This document shows positions 1 to 7,547 of a DNA stretch of 64,000 bases, piece by piece (the stretch's first letter is position 1; each line of letters starts with the position of its first letter). This stretch comes from Sporocytophaga sp. (GTDB lineage: Bacteria; Bacteroidota; Bacteroidia; Cytophagales; Cytophagaceae): NCBI GenBank assembly GCA_024707265.1, contig JANQAB010000006.1, positions 67,001 through 131,000 on the forward strand, given 5' to 3'. The notes under the pieces were generated by a model. That model saw nothing but the letters and a program-made list of their open reading frames with translations. It did not search any database and was not told where the DNA came from. The translations under genes were made by a program, and so were the position numbers.

Positions 1-1
1 A

Positions 2-1105
2 ATGGTACCAGGAATAAACAAACCAATAACCGATATTAATGAAGCACTCAGAGTAACTTCTGAAATAGGGTACCCCGTTCTTATTAAAGCAAGTGCCGGA
101 GGTGGAGGAAAAGGAATGCGAATTGTAGAAAGGCCGGAAGAATTTGCTGAGCAATTGGAAAGGGCATCCAGCGAAGCTAAATCGGCATTCGGAGATGGGT
201 CTGTTTTTATCGAAAAATACATTGCATCTCCTAAACACATAGAAGTTCAGGTACTTGGAGATCAGCACGGTAATGTGATTCATCTTTTTGAGAGAGAATG
301 CTCCATTCAGAGACGTTATCAGAAAGTAGTTGAAGAAGCCCCCTCTCCTGTTTTAAACCACGAAAAAAGGATGGCAATAGGAAAAGCTGCGGTTAAAGTA
401 GCTAAATCCTGTAATTATTATGGAGCTGGCACTGTTGAGTTCATCGTAGATGAGCAGCTCAACTTTTATTTCCTTGAAATGAATACCAGACTTCAGGTTG
501 AACATCCTGTAACTGAAATGATAACAGGAATAGACCTGGTGAAGGAGCAAATTAATATTGCGGAGGGTAACACTTTATCGTACAAACAAGAAGATATCTC
601 TATAAGAGGTCATGCAATCGAATTAAGGGTTTATGCTGAAGATCCTGCAAACAACTTTCTTCCGGATATCGGAAAACTCATCACATACAAAAGACCACAG
701 GGGCCAGGAATAAGGGTTGATGATGGTTTCGAAGAATACATGGAAATACCTGTATTCTATGATCCTATGATTGCAAAACTGATTACCTATGGCAGTACCA
801 GGACAGAAGCTATTCAAAGAATGAAAAGGGCAATATCTGAATACAAAATTTCTGGAATTATGACGACTCTGCCTTTTGGTACGTTTGTTATGGGGCATGA
901 AGCGTTTATTTCAGGAAAATTTGACACCCATTTTGTAAAAAAACATTTTTCACCTGAAAATTTAAAAATCAATCTGGATAAAGAGGGTGAAGAAATTGCT
1001 ATGGCATTCGCAGGAAAATTTTTCACTGAAAAAATTAGTAATAAGTCTGCAACGGAAAATCAAAGCACTGTCGAAAACTCAGTCTGGAAAAGAAGATACA
1101 GTTAA
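2..1105 (+). CDS. accC: Biotin carboxylase subunit of acetyl-CoA carboxylase (5' truncated by window edge)
   Basis: This is the ATP-dependent enzyme that carboxylates biotin on the carrier protein, the first half-reaction of malonyl-CoA synthesis for fatty acids. Visible are the ATP-grasp glycine-rich loop (GGGGKGM, about residues 33-39 of the visible part), the RRYQKVVEEAP segment and the catalytic block EMNTRLQVEHPVTE (about 159-172). The frame is open at the window edge and the Met at position 2 is internal. Compared with E. coli AccC roughly 90 N-terminal residues lie outside the window. The C-terminus ends in a variable Ser/Asn-rich tail. The DUF1015 gene starts 6 bases after the stop, suggesting co-transcription. 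Family identification is very secure. Confidence 0.96.
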   Translation: MVPGINKPITDINEALRVTSEIGYPVLIKASAGGGGKGMRIVERPEEFAEQLERASSEAKSAFGDGSVFIEKYIASPKHIEVQVLGDQHGNVIHLFERECSIQRRYQKVVEEAPSPVLNHEKRMAIGKAAVKVAKSCNYYGAGTVEFIVDEQLNFYFLEMNTRLQVEHPVTEMITGIDLVKEQINIAEGNTLSYKQEDISIRGHAIELRVYAEDPANNFLPDIGKLITYKRPQGPGIRVDDGFEEYMEIPVFYDPMIAKLITYGSTRTEAIQRMKRAISEYKISGIMTTLPFGTFVMGHEAFISGKFDTHFVKKHFSPENLKINLDKEGEEIAMAFAGKFFTEKISNKSATENQSTVENSVWKRRYS

Positions 1106-1111
1106 TCTTTT

Positions 1112-2332
1112 ATGGCCCAAATTTTTCCTTTGGAAGTGTATATGTACAATGATTTACAGTCACTTCCTAAACTTTCTTTTCCTTTAATGCCTCAGGAAGA
1201 GTTTAGTAATGATTTTGAATCTCTATTCAAAATACCCTTTCATAGTATTTTACTCACCTACCCCAAAATTTCAGAAGGCCATGATTTTCCTTTTGAAGAA
1301 TGGAAAACAAAGGGAGTATTGAAAAAAAAAGAAGCTGCAATCTACAAATACACACAGGAATACACACATCCATTAAGTGGAAAGCTCTATAAGCGCATGG
1401 GTATAATGGCTGGGTTAAAAGTTGAGGACTGGGGACAAGAAAGTGTATTACCACATGAAGGAATTAATTCAGAAGTAGTTGAACAGGGAATACAATTTCT
1501 TGAAAAATACCAAGTTAATTCTTCTCCTATTCATCTGCTTTACTCTGATCCGGAGCATAGGCTTCGCAATTATCTGGAAAACCCTACCATATTAATTTCA
1601 ATTTTTACCGATAACTTTGGTACCATTCATAAACTTGAAAAATTTGAAGACAATGCTTATACGGATATTTCCGAACTGTTTAAAAGCTATCCGTTATTTC
1701 TCGCCGACGGGCATCACAGGTATCAGACTATGATTCTCTTTAATAAAAAATATGGCAAAAACGCCCTTATTCCGGCTTATATCAGTTTGATGGAGAATGA
1801 ACCTGCCAGAATATTACCTTTTCACAGGTTAGTAAAATTAAGTGAATTTAATGAAGAAAAATTACTTCAAATTTTAAAGACTTTTTTTCATTTGCAACCA
1901 TTTTCTTCAGAAAGCGTAGAGGCATTCACCGCCCAGGAAGATGGAGGTGAATGGGCATTAATCCTGAAATCTCAATCATTTATTCTTAAACCGATTAATG
2001 AAAAAGTTAAACATTTTATTAATAATAAAGCTTATAATGAGGCCGGACAAAAAATGGCATTAATTGACTATTTAGTATTAAAATATCTAGAAAACTTTAA
2101 AAAAGAACAGCCTAAAAACTGGTTTAATCTAAAATTTTCTTATAACTTTACTAAATTATCGAAAAAAGTGCAGACTGGAGAGGCGGATTTTGGATTAATA
2201 TTAAAAGGGATAAGCATGAGAACTCTTGGGAAAACAGTTTTAAATAATGCAATATTGCCTGAGAAATCCACATTCTTTTACCCTAAAATGCTAGCAGGTT
2301 TGGTCTTTTATGACCTTACTGATCAAAATTGA
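1112..2332 (+). CDS. DUF1015 family protein
   Basis: A 406-residue cytosolic protein of the DUF1015 family, whose function is not established to my knowledge. The family hallmark ADGHHRY is at about residues 198-204, preceded by the conserved N-terminal part with YTHPLSGKLYKRMGIMAGLKV. The ATG at 1112 is chosen because it lies 6 bases after the accC stop; a second Met (residue 11) is a possible later start. No signal peptide or membrane segment is seen. Co-transcription with accC is inferred from spacing only. Confidence 0.85.
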   Translation: MAQIFPLEVYMYNDLQSLPKLSFPLMPQEEFSNDFESLFKIPFHSILLTYPKISEGHDFPFEEWKTKGVLKKKEAAIYKYTQEYTHPLSGKLYKRMGIMAGLKVEDWGQESVLPHEGINSEVVEQGIQFLEKYQVNSSPIHLLYSDPEHRLRNYLENPTILISIFTDNFGTIHKLEKFEDNAYTDISELFKSYPLFLADGHHRYQTMILFNKKYGKNALIPAYISLMENEPARILPFHRLVKLSEFNEEKLLQILKTFFHLQPFSSESVEAFTAQEDGGEWALILKSQSFILKPINEKVKHFINNKAYNEAGQKMALIDYLVLKYLENFKKEQPKNWFNLKFSYNFTKLSKKVQTGEADFGLILKGISMRTLGKTVLNNAILPEKSTFFYPKMLAGLVFYDLTDQN

Positions 2333-2368
2333 AAACACTTACAAATCTTTACGATACAATCAGGTCAT

Positions 2369-3535
2369 ATGAAAAACTATATTATTCTCAAATCATTGCT
2401 ATTACTGATGGCGTTGGTTTCCATCATAGGAAATGCCTCTGCAGAAACTGCAGCTGACACCTCTTTCTTCGAAAAGGGAAATGTTAAATACAAAAAAGGT
2501 GATTTTCTGGGTGCTATTGAAGAGTTTGATAAAGTATTGGCAAAAGACCCTAAAAATGTAGAAGCTTATTTCAATAGAGGAATATGCAGAACAGAAATTG
2601 GAGATAATGAGTCTGCAATAGAAGACTTTAACAATGTACTGGAACTTAACCATAATCACTTTAAAGCATTCATCAAAAGAGGTATTGCCAAAGAGCAGAT
2701 CGGAGACCAAAAAGGAGCAATAGACGATTTTTCAAAAGCCTTGGTTCACTCTCCAAAGGATCCTGAAGCGCTGGCTCACAGAGCTAATATAAGATATCTT
2801 CTGAGCGACTATGCCGGATCTATAAAAGACTATACTACCCTTATAGAACTTGCACAGCCAAATAACTTTGAAGCACTTTACAAAAGAGGTCTTGCCCGCA
2901 ATGAATATGGAAGATTTAAAGAAGCGATCGCTGATTTTACAAGAGTAATTGAGTTGTATCCAAAATACAACTATGCATACTTCTACAGAGGTTTTGCCAA
3001 AAACCATATTGATGATTTCAAAGGGGCCATAGAAGATTACACAAAGGTAATTGAGCTAGACCCTAATGATAAATTCTCTTACTACAACAGAGGTTATTCC
3101 AGACTTCAAATGATGGATATTGAAGGTGCGGATAAAGATTATCAAAAAGCAACTGAAATTGACCCTAAATTTGAAGAAGCATATTACCAATGGGCAGAAG
3201 TATTTGCAACAAACGGAAATAGCAAAGCTGCACTGGAAAAATTCAATAAAGCAGTAGAACTTTTCCCTAACCATAAAGATGCGTATTTTAACAGAGGAGC
3301 ATATCTTACTGAAATTGACAAAAGCAAAGAAGCTATAGTAGATTTAAATAAAGCAATCGAGTTAAATCCAAAAGACAGAGAAGCTTATTATTTCAGAGGA
3401 GTTGCTTATGCTCAATTGAATAAAAACTCTGAAGCCTGCCTTGACCTGAAACAAGCAGAACAACTTGGAGATATAAGAGCTTCAGAAATGATTAAAAGTG
3501 TCTGTGGCAGAAATACGCCGAACTTGATCAAATAG
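2369..3535 (+). CDS. Secreted tetratricopeptide-repeat protein
   Basis: A 388-residue protein with an N-terminal signal peptide (hydrophobic residues 6-20, Ala-rich end near residue 25) followed by about ten TPR units of 34 residues filling nearly the whole mature chain. The recurring pattern is A-x-x-x-R-G-x-A with D-[FY]-x-x-[AV]-[IL]-x-L-x-P. TPR arrays are protein-interaction scaffolds; periplasmic or outer-membrane-associated placement is inferred from the signal peptide. It lies 36 bases after the DUF1015 gene and 17 bases before maf, so it may belong to the same transcript. Specific partner unknown. Confidence 0.85.
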   Translation: MKNYIILKSLLLLMALVSIIGNASAETAADTSFFEKGNVKYKKGDFLGAIEEFDKVLAKDPKNVEAYFNRGICRTEIGDNESAIEDFNNVLELNHNHFKAFIKRGIAKEQIGDQKGAIDDFSKALVHSPKDPEALAHRANIRYLLSDYAGSIKDYTTLIELAQPNNFEALYKRGLARNEYGRFKEAIADFTRVIELYPKYNYAYFYRGFAKNHIDDFKGAIEDYTKVIELDPNDKFSYYNRGYSRLQMMDIEGADKDYQKATEIDPKFEEAYYQWAEVFATNGNSKAALEKFNKAVELFPNHKDAYFNRGAYLTEIDKSKEAIVDLNKAIELNPKDREAYYFRGVAYAQLNKNSEACLDLKQAEQLGDIRASEMIKSVCGRNTPNLIK

Positions 3536-3552
3536 TAAAAAAATAGTAAGAT

Positions 3553-4122
3553 TTGAATAAGAATTTAAATATAATCCTTGCTTCCAATTCGCCCAGAAGG
3601 CAACAAATACTAAAGGAAGCAGGGATTATTTTTTTGGTAAAAAGTAAAAATATTCCGGAAGATTATCCTTCTGATATACCCAAAAGAAGCATCTCTGAAT
3701 ACCTTGCCGAAAAAAAAGCAGAATCATTTTGTGAAGAATCACAAAGTAGTCTGATAATAGCAGCGGATACAACAGTTTTAGTTGATGGAAAGATACTAGA
3801 AAAACCTGTTGATGCTCTCGATGCAAGCAGGATGCTCAAGGAGCTGTCAGGAAAATACCACGAAGTAATTACCGGTGTCTGCCTATTACATAAAGACAAG
3901 AAAATATCTTTTTCAGACACTACTAAAGTCTACTTCAAAGATCTTTCCGAAGCTGAAATTGAACATTATGTAGCAATTTGCAAACCTTTCGACAAAGCCG
4001 GGAGCTATGGTATCCAGGAATGGATAGGACTTATTGGAATTACAGGAATCGAAGGCTCTTATTTTAATGTTATGGGACTTCCGATCCACAGAGTTTATGA
4101 ATGCCTTAAAGAATTTAAGTGA
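3553..4122 (+). CDS. maf: Maf-family nucleoside triphosphate pyrophosphatase
   Basis: A 189-residue cytosolic house-cleaning enzyme that hydrolyses non-canonical or selected nucleoside triphosphates. The Maf signature LASNSPRR is at residues 9-16, AADTTV near 74-79, and GSYGIQE plus SYFNVMGLP near the C-terminus; this set resembles the dTTP/UTP pyrophosphatase (YhdE) branch. The start is TTG at 3553: an in-frame TAA at 3547 excludes any longer form, and the signature begins only nine codons in, so a non-ATG start is forced. Its last 8 bases overlap convergently with gpsA. Confidence 0.92.
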   Translation: MNKNLNIILASNSPRRQQILKEAGIIFLVKSKNIPEDYPSDIPKRSISEYLAEKKAESFCEESQSSLIIAADTTVLVDGKILEKPVDALDASRMLKELSGKYHEVITGVCLLHKDKKISFSDTTKVYFKDLSEAEIEHYVAICKPFDKAGSYGIQEWIGLIGITGIEGSYFNVMGLPIHRVYECLKEFK

Positions 4123-5116
4123 GTTTACTTTCCATTATTTTTATTTCTGTTATCGGAGAAGTTTTTTCATAAAGAATATTATAGACTGCTTTTATAATTG
4201 GCATATCAATGGATAATTCTTTATTGATTTCATTGATTCCCTTCACAGCATAATACCCTTCAGCAACCATGTTCATTTCTATCTGAGCGGATTTAACAGA
4301 ATACCCCCTTCCTACCATATTTCCAAAAGTACGATTTCTGCTAAACTGGGAATAAGACGTAACAAGCAAATCACCTAAAAATGCAGAGGAACAAACCACC
4401 CGATGATCTGAAGGATGTAACGCATTCACAAATCTGGAGATTTCCTGCATGGCATTTGAAACCAGAACTGCCTGAAAATTATCTCCATAATTTAAGCCAT
4501 GAGTAATACCACAAGCGATTGCTATTATATTTTTCATTATTGCAGCATACTCTATCCCATACAAATCAAGAGAAACAGAGGATTTTACAAATCGGCACGA
4601 CAACAGCCCAGCAACTGTTTTTCCTGTTTCCAGATCTGAAGCTCCAATAGTAAGATAAGATTTCTTTTCCATCGCAACTTCTTCAGAATGACATGGACCA
4701 GCAATGATGCAGAGCTGTTCCGGTTTAACTCCAAATTCAGAAGAAAGAAAATCAGTGATAAGCTTATTCTCGTGAGGGATCATCCCTTTTATTCCTGACA
4801 CAATGATTTTATTCTGATAGTTCTCTTTATCCAGCGACAGAAGAATTTCTTTTACAAAAGCTGATGGAACAGCGAGGATTAAGACAGAAGATAATTCAAC
4901 AGCTTTTTTAAGATCTGAGGTAGGTTTTACCTTTGTAAGGTTAATATGAATATCACTTGCATATCTTGGATTTGACTCATATGTGAGAATATGATCTACA
5001 TCCTCCTGCTTTCTTAGCCACCACTGAATCAATATATTTTGTTCTGACAGAATCTTTACAAGTGCCGTAGCCCAGCTTCCCCCTCCTATTACAGCAACTG
5101 ATAACTGCTTTTCCAT
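4115..5116 (-). CDS. gpsA: NAD(P)H-dependent glycerol-3-phosphate dehydrogenase
   Basis: Reduces dihydroxyacetone phosphate to sn-glycerol 3-phosphate, the backbone for phospholipids. The 333-residue length is normal. The Rossmann motif IGGGSWATAL is at residues 10-19 and the conserved catalytic-Lys region MKNIIAIACGI is present, followed by the C-terminal substrate domain with SRNRTFG and a VAEGYYAVKGI segment. It is transcribed divergently from the class IV aminotransferase and overlaps the maf end tail-to-tail by 8 bases. Confidence 0.94.
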   Translation of the reverse strand: MEKQLSVAVIGGGSWATALVKILSEQNILIQWWLRKQEDVDHILTYESNPRYASDIHINLTKVKPTSDLKKAVELSSVLILAVPSAFVKEILLSLDKENYQNKIIVSGIKGMIPHENKLITDFLSSEFGVKPEQLCIIAGPCHSEEVAMEKKSYLTIGASDLETGKTVAGLLSCRFVKSSVSLDLYGIEYAAIMKNIIAIACGITHGLNYGDNFQAVLVSNAMQEISRFVNALHPSDHRVVCSSAFLGDLLVTSYSQFSRNRTFGNMVGRGYSVKSAQIEMNMVAEGYYAVKGINEINKELSIDMPIIKAVYNILYEKTSPITEIKIMESKLT

Positions 5117-5186
5117 GTAGTTTTTTAAATTTAAATTCCTGCTAAATTAGCAAAATAATTTTTATTGACTGATTAAAAATCTTACC

Positions 5187-6023
5187 ATGAGCCAACTCAT
5201 TCTAAACGGAGAACATTACCCAGTGGAGAACAACCAGCTTTTATCCACCACCAATAGAGCTTTTTTATATGGTGATGGAATCTTTGAAACAATTAAGCTT
5301 CAAAATAAAAATTTGTTATTCTGGGATGACCATTACAATCGGATGATCAACGGAGCCAAAGCTTTATTTCTTGATTGCTCAAAACTATCTAAGGATGAGT
5401 TAAAAGCTTCTATTATTAAACTGGCAGAAGAAAACTCCTTAGCCACCGCCAGAATCCGGATACAACTATGGCGCTCCCCCGGCGGGCTCTTTACTCCTGC
5501 TGATAATTCTGTTCAATATTTAATCAATGCAACAGAATTCACTACAGCTCCTTCAGTAAAAAGATCCTGCTTTTTCTTTGAAGAAGTGCCCTTGGCATAC
5601 TCTTATATTTCCAGATATAAAACGTGTAATGCGCTTCCTTATATTCTTGCAAGTATCAAAAGAAAGGAACTGGAAGCAGATGAAATGATTTTGTTTAACA
5701 CGGATGGATTCGTATCGGAAAGTACGTCCTCCAACATCTTCTGGCTTAAAGGAGAAACCTTATGCACACCATCTCTTGAAACGGGTTGTATTGAAGGGAT
5801 TGTAAGAAAACAAATTCTATCTTATGCAAAACAGCATCATATTAAAGTTGTAGAGGGGCAATATTTTAAAGAAGATCTATTACATGCTGACTTTGTATTC
5901 TGCACAAACACTGCAGGAATAAGCCAACTGGCATGTATTGAAGGAAAGCAGTTTAAGGAAAAAAATGCTTTGTATGATCTATTGATATCTGATTATTCTA
6001 AAGACATCCTAAATAATGCTTAA
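5187..6023 (+). CDS. PLP-dependent class IV aminotransferase (PabC/IlvE-like)
   Basis: A 278-residue fold-type IV PLP enzyme. It shows the RAFLYGDGIFETI entry motif (about 24-36), the cofactor lysine in SRYKT (K145), and VSESTSSNIFW. The short length and the context fit 4-amino-4-deoxychorismate lyase or a generic branched-chain/D-amino-acid aminotransferase; the sequence alone does not let me choose. It starts 70 bases from the divergent gpsA start. No signal peptide, so cytosolic. Confidence 0.85.
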   Translation: MSQLILNGEHYPVENNQLLSTTNRAFLYGDGIFETIKLQNKNLLFWDDHYNRMINGAKALFLDCSKLSKDELKASIIKLAEENSLATARIRIQLWRSPGGLFTPADNSVQYLINATEFTTAPSVKRSCFFFEEVPLAYSYISRYKTCNALPYILASIKRKELEADEMILFNTDGFVSESTSSNIFWLKGETLCTPSLETGCIEGIVRKQILSYAKQHHIKVVEGQYFKEDLLHADFVFCTNTAGISQLACIEGKQFKEKNALYDLLISDYSKDILNNA

Positions 6024-6084
6024 GGTAAAACTTTATTGATAAAAATTTTTACCAATAAGCTATATGTCTTCCTGATGGACAGGA

Positions 6085-6150
6085 GGCGCCACCCTATTAA
6101 TGAGAGACACCTGCCTGATGAATAGGGAGACGCCAGCATGGCGTCTCTAC
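6085..6150. repeat. Nested REP-like palindrome overlapping the thyA stop codon
   Basis: Two overlapping inverted repeats occupy the space between the aminotransferase and thyA. Imperfect 20-base arms lie at 6085-6104 and 6115-6134. A second perfect hairpin GAGACGCC - AGCAT - GGCGTCTC is at 6127-6134/6140-6147. Read on the minus strand the element begins inside the thyA stop codon (TAGAGACGCC). There is no T-run, so it is not a standard terminator. The GTAGAGACGC palindrome type is familiar as a dispersed intergenic repeat in several bacterial groups; that link is from memory, not a search. Confidence 0.65.
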
Positions 6151-6941
6151 ACCGCTACATCAGCCTTTATAGCCGGATGTGGATTATAATTCTCCAGTGT
6201 AAAATCTTCAAATTTAAAATCAAAAATAGATTTTACAGCAGGATTAATTTTCATTTGAGGAAGAGGTCTTTGTTCTCTTGAAAGCTGAAGTCTTGTCTGC
6301 TCGAGATGGTTTGAATATAAATGTGCGTCGCCCAGAGTATGGACAAAATCACCCGGTTGTAATCCGCAGACCTGCGCGACCATCATTGTCAGCAATGCAT
6401 AAGAAGCGATATTAAATGGCACCCCCAGAAAAACGTCTGCACTGCGCTGATACAGTTGACATGAAAGCTTGCCTTCAGCGACATAAAACTGGAAAAATGC
6501 GTGGCAAGGAGGTAACTTCATTTTATCTACATCTGCTACATTCCAGGCACTGACGATGAGCCTTCTTGAATCAGGAGTTTTTTTGATTTGTTCGATTACC
6601 TTTGAAATCTGGTCAATATGTCCACCATCAGGAGTTGGCCAGCTTCTCCACTGATATCCATAAACAGGACCCAGATTCCCTTTTTCGTCAGCCCATTCAT
6701 CCCAGATACTTACCCCATTTTCCTTCAGGTATTTAATATTGGTATCCCCTTTCAGAAACCAAAGTAACTCATGAATAATCGACTTTAAATGAAGCTTTTT
6801 AGTCGTCACGACAGGGAACCCTTCGGACAAATCAAACCTCATCTGATATCCAAACACGCTGATTGTTCCTGTTCCTGTTCTGTCCTCCTTTTTCACACCT
6901 TTTTCAAGAATGTGTGTCATCAATTCATGATACTGCTTCAT
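6147..6941 (-). CDS. thyA: Thymidylate synthase
   Basis: Converts dUMP plus methylene-tetrahydrofolate to dTMP. At 264 residues it matches the E. coli length exactly. Visible are the RTGTGT phosphate-binding loop (21-26), catalytic Cys146 in [21 protein letters not shown], and the C-terminal [10 protein letters not shown]. The gene is isolated from the upstream small gene by a terminator at 6970-6995. Its stop codon is embedded in a palindromic repeat. Confidence 0.98.
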   Translation of the reverse strand: MKQYHELMTHILEKGVKKEDRTGTGTISVFGYQMRFDLSEGFPVVTTKKLHLKSIIHELLWFLKGDTNIKYLKENGVSIWDEWADEKGNLGPVYGYQWRSWPTPDGGHIDQISKVIEQIKKTPDSRRLIVSAWNVADVDKMKLPPCHAFFQFYVAEGKLSCQLYQRSADVFLGVPFNIASYALLTMMVAQVCGLQPGDFVHTLGDAHLYSNHLEQTRLQLSREQRPLPQMKINPAVKSIFDFKFEDFTLENYNPHPAIKADVAV

Positions 6942-6969
6942 AACTTCAAATTATTGCCCCCGAAATTAC

Positions 6970-6995
6970 AAAAAAAAATGGTCCTAAAGGGACCA
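6970..6995 (-). terminator. Rho-independent terminator after the small Lys/Cys-rich protein gene
   Basis: Stem TGGTCC (6979-6984) pairs with GGACCA (6990-6995) around a 5-base loop. On the minus strand it is followed by nine T residues (plus-strand A-run 6970-6978). It separates the 79-residue gene from thyA. Confidence 0.8.
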
Positions 6996-7028
6996 CTTTT
7001 ATACTTTAAATTTCTTTTATTTTAAAAA

Positions 7029-7268
7029 TTACTCAGCTGCTTTCTGCTCAGCAGGAGCTGCACTATTTTCTGCTCCTTTTGAAGCACAGCACGATTTTTT
7101 AGAAGTCGAACAGTTTGATTTAGAAGCGCAGTCCTTCTTCTTTTTCTTTTTATCCTTGTCTTTATCCTTTACTACAACAGAGATATTTGAATCTGAAGCA
7201 ACTGCTGCGAACGAAGTACCGAAAGCAACAAGAACTGAGAAGATTACGCTGAAAATTACTTTTTTCAT
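7029..7268 (-). CDS. Small secreted Lys/Cys-rich protein
   Basis: A 79-residue protein of unknown function. A clear signal peptide covers about residues 1-24. The mature part has a strongly basic run (KDKDKDKKKKKKD), then a Cys/Ser/Lys segment with four cysteines (CASKSNC, KKSCC), then an Ala/Glu tail. Composition suggests a periplasmic or surface low-complexity peptide, possibly metal- or polyanion-binding; this is inference only. It has its own terminator downstream and about 280 bp of upstream space, so it is probably monocistronic. Confidence 0.7.
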   Translation of the reverse strand: MKKVIFSVIFSVLVAFGTSFAAVASDSNISVVVKDKDKDKKKKKKDCASKSNCSTSKKSCCASKGAENSAAPAEQKAAE

Positions 7269-7487
7269 AAGATTAAAATTTCAATTATTAAAGTTTTCAA
7301 CTAGAGATATTAGATAAATATAAAAAAATATTAATTCAATTCCAAATTTTAAGGATTTTGAATACCACTTGTGTGATACGGTCATAATTCGTATAAGTTT
7401 CCCAAATCATTTTTGTTTCTTCAATTCACCTCCTGAATAAATCCTATGTTTTTCTCCGTTAGAATTTTAAACTTCAATAAGCTGTTA

Positions 7488-7519
7488 TTGAAAAAAACTG
7501 CTTAAAAAAACTATTTTTG
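7488..7519 (+). promoter_or_regulatory. Bacteroidota-type promoter of leuS
   Basis: A TTG at 7488-7490 is followed after 21 bases by TATTTTTG at 7512-7519, matching the Bacteroidota consensus (-33 TTG, -7 TAnnTTTG). The leuS ATG is 29 bases downstream, leaving a short leader of about 20-25 bases. Confidence 0.7.
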
Positions 7520-7547
7520 CAGTCCAAAAAATAATATTAATACTATC

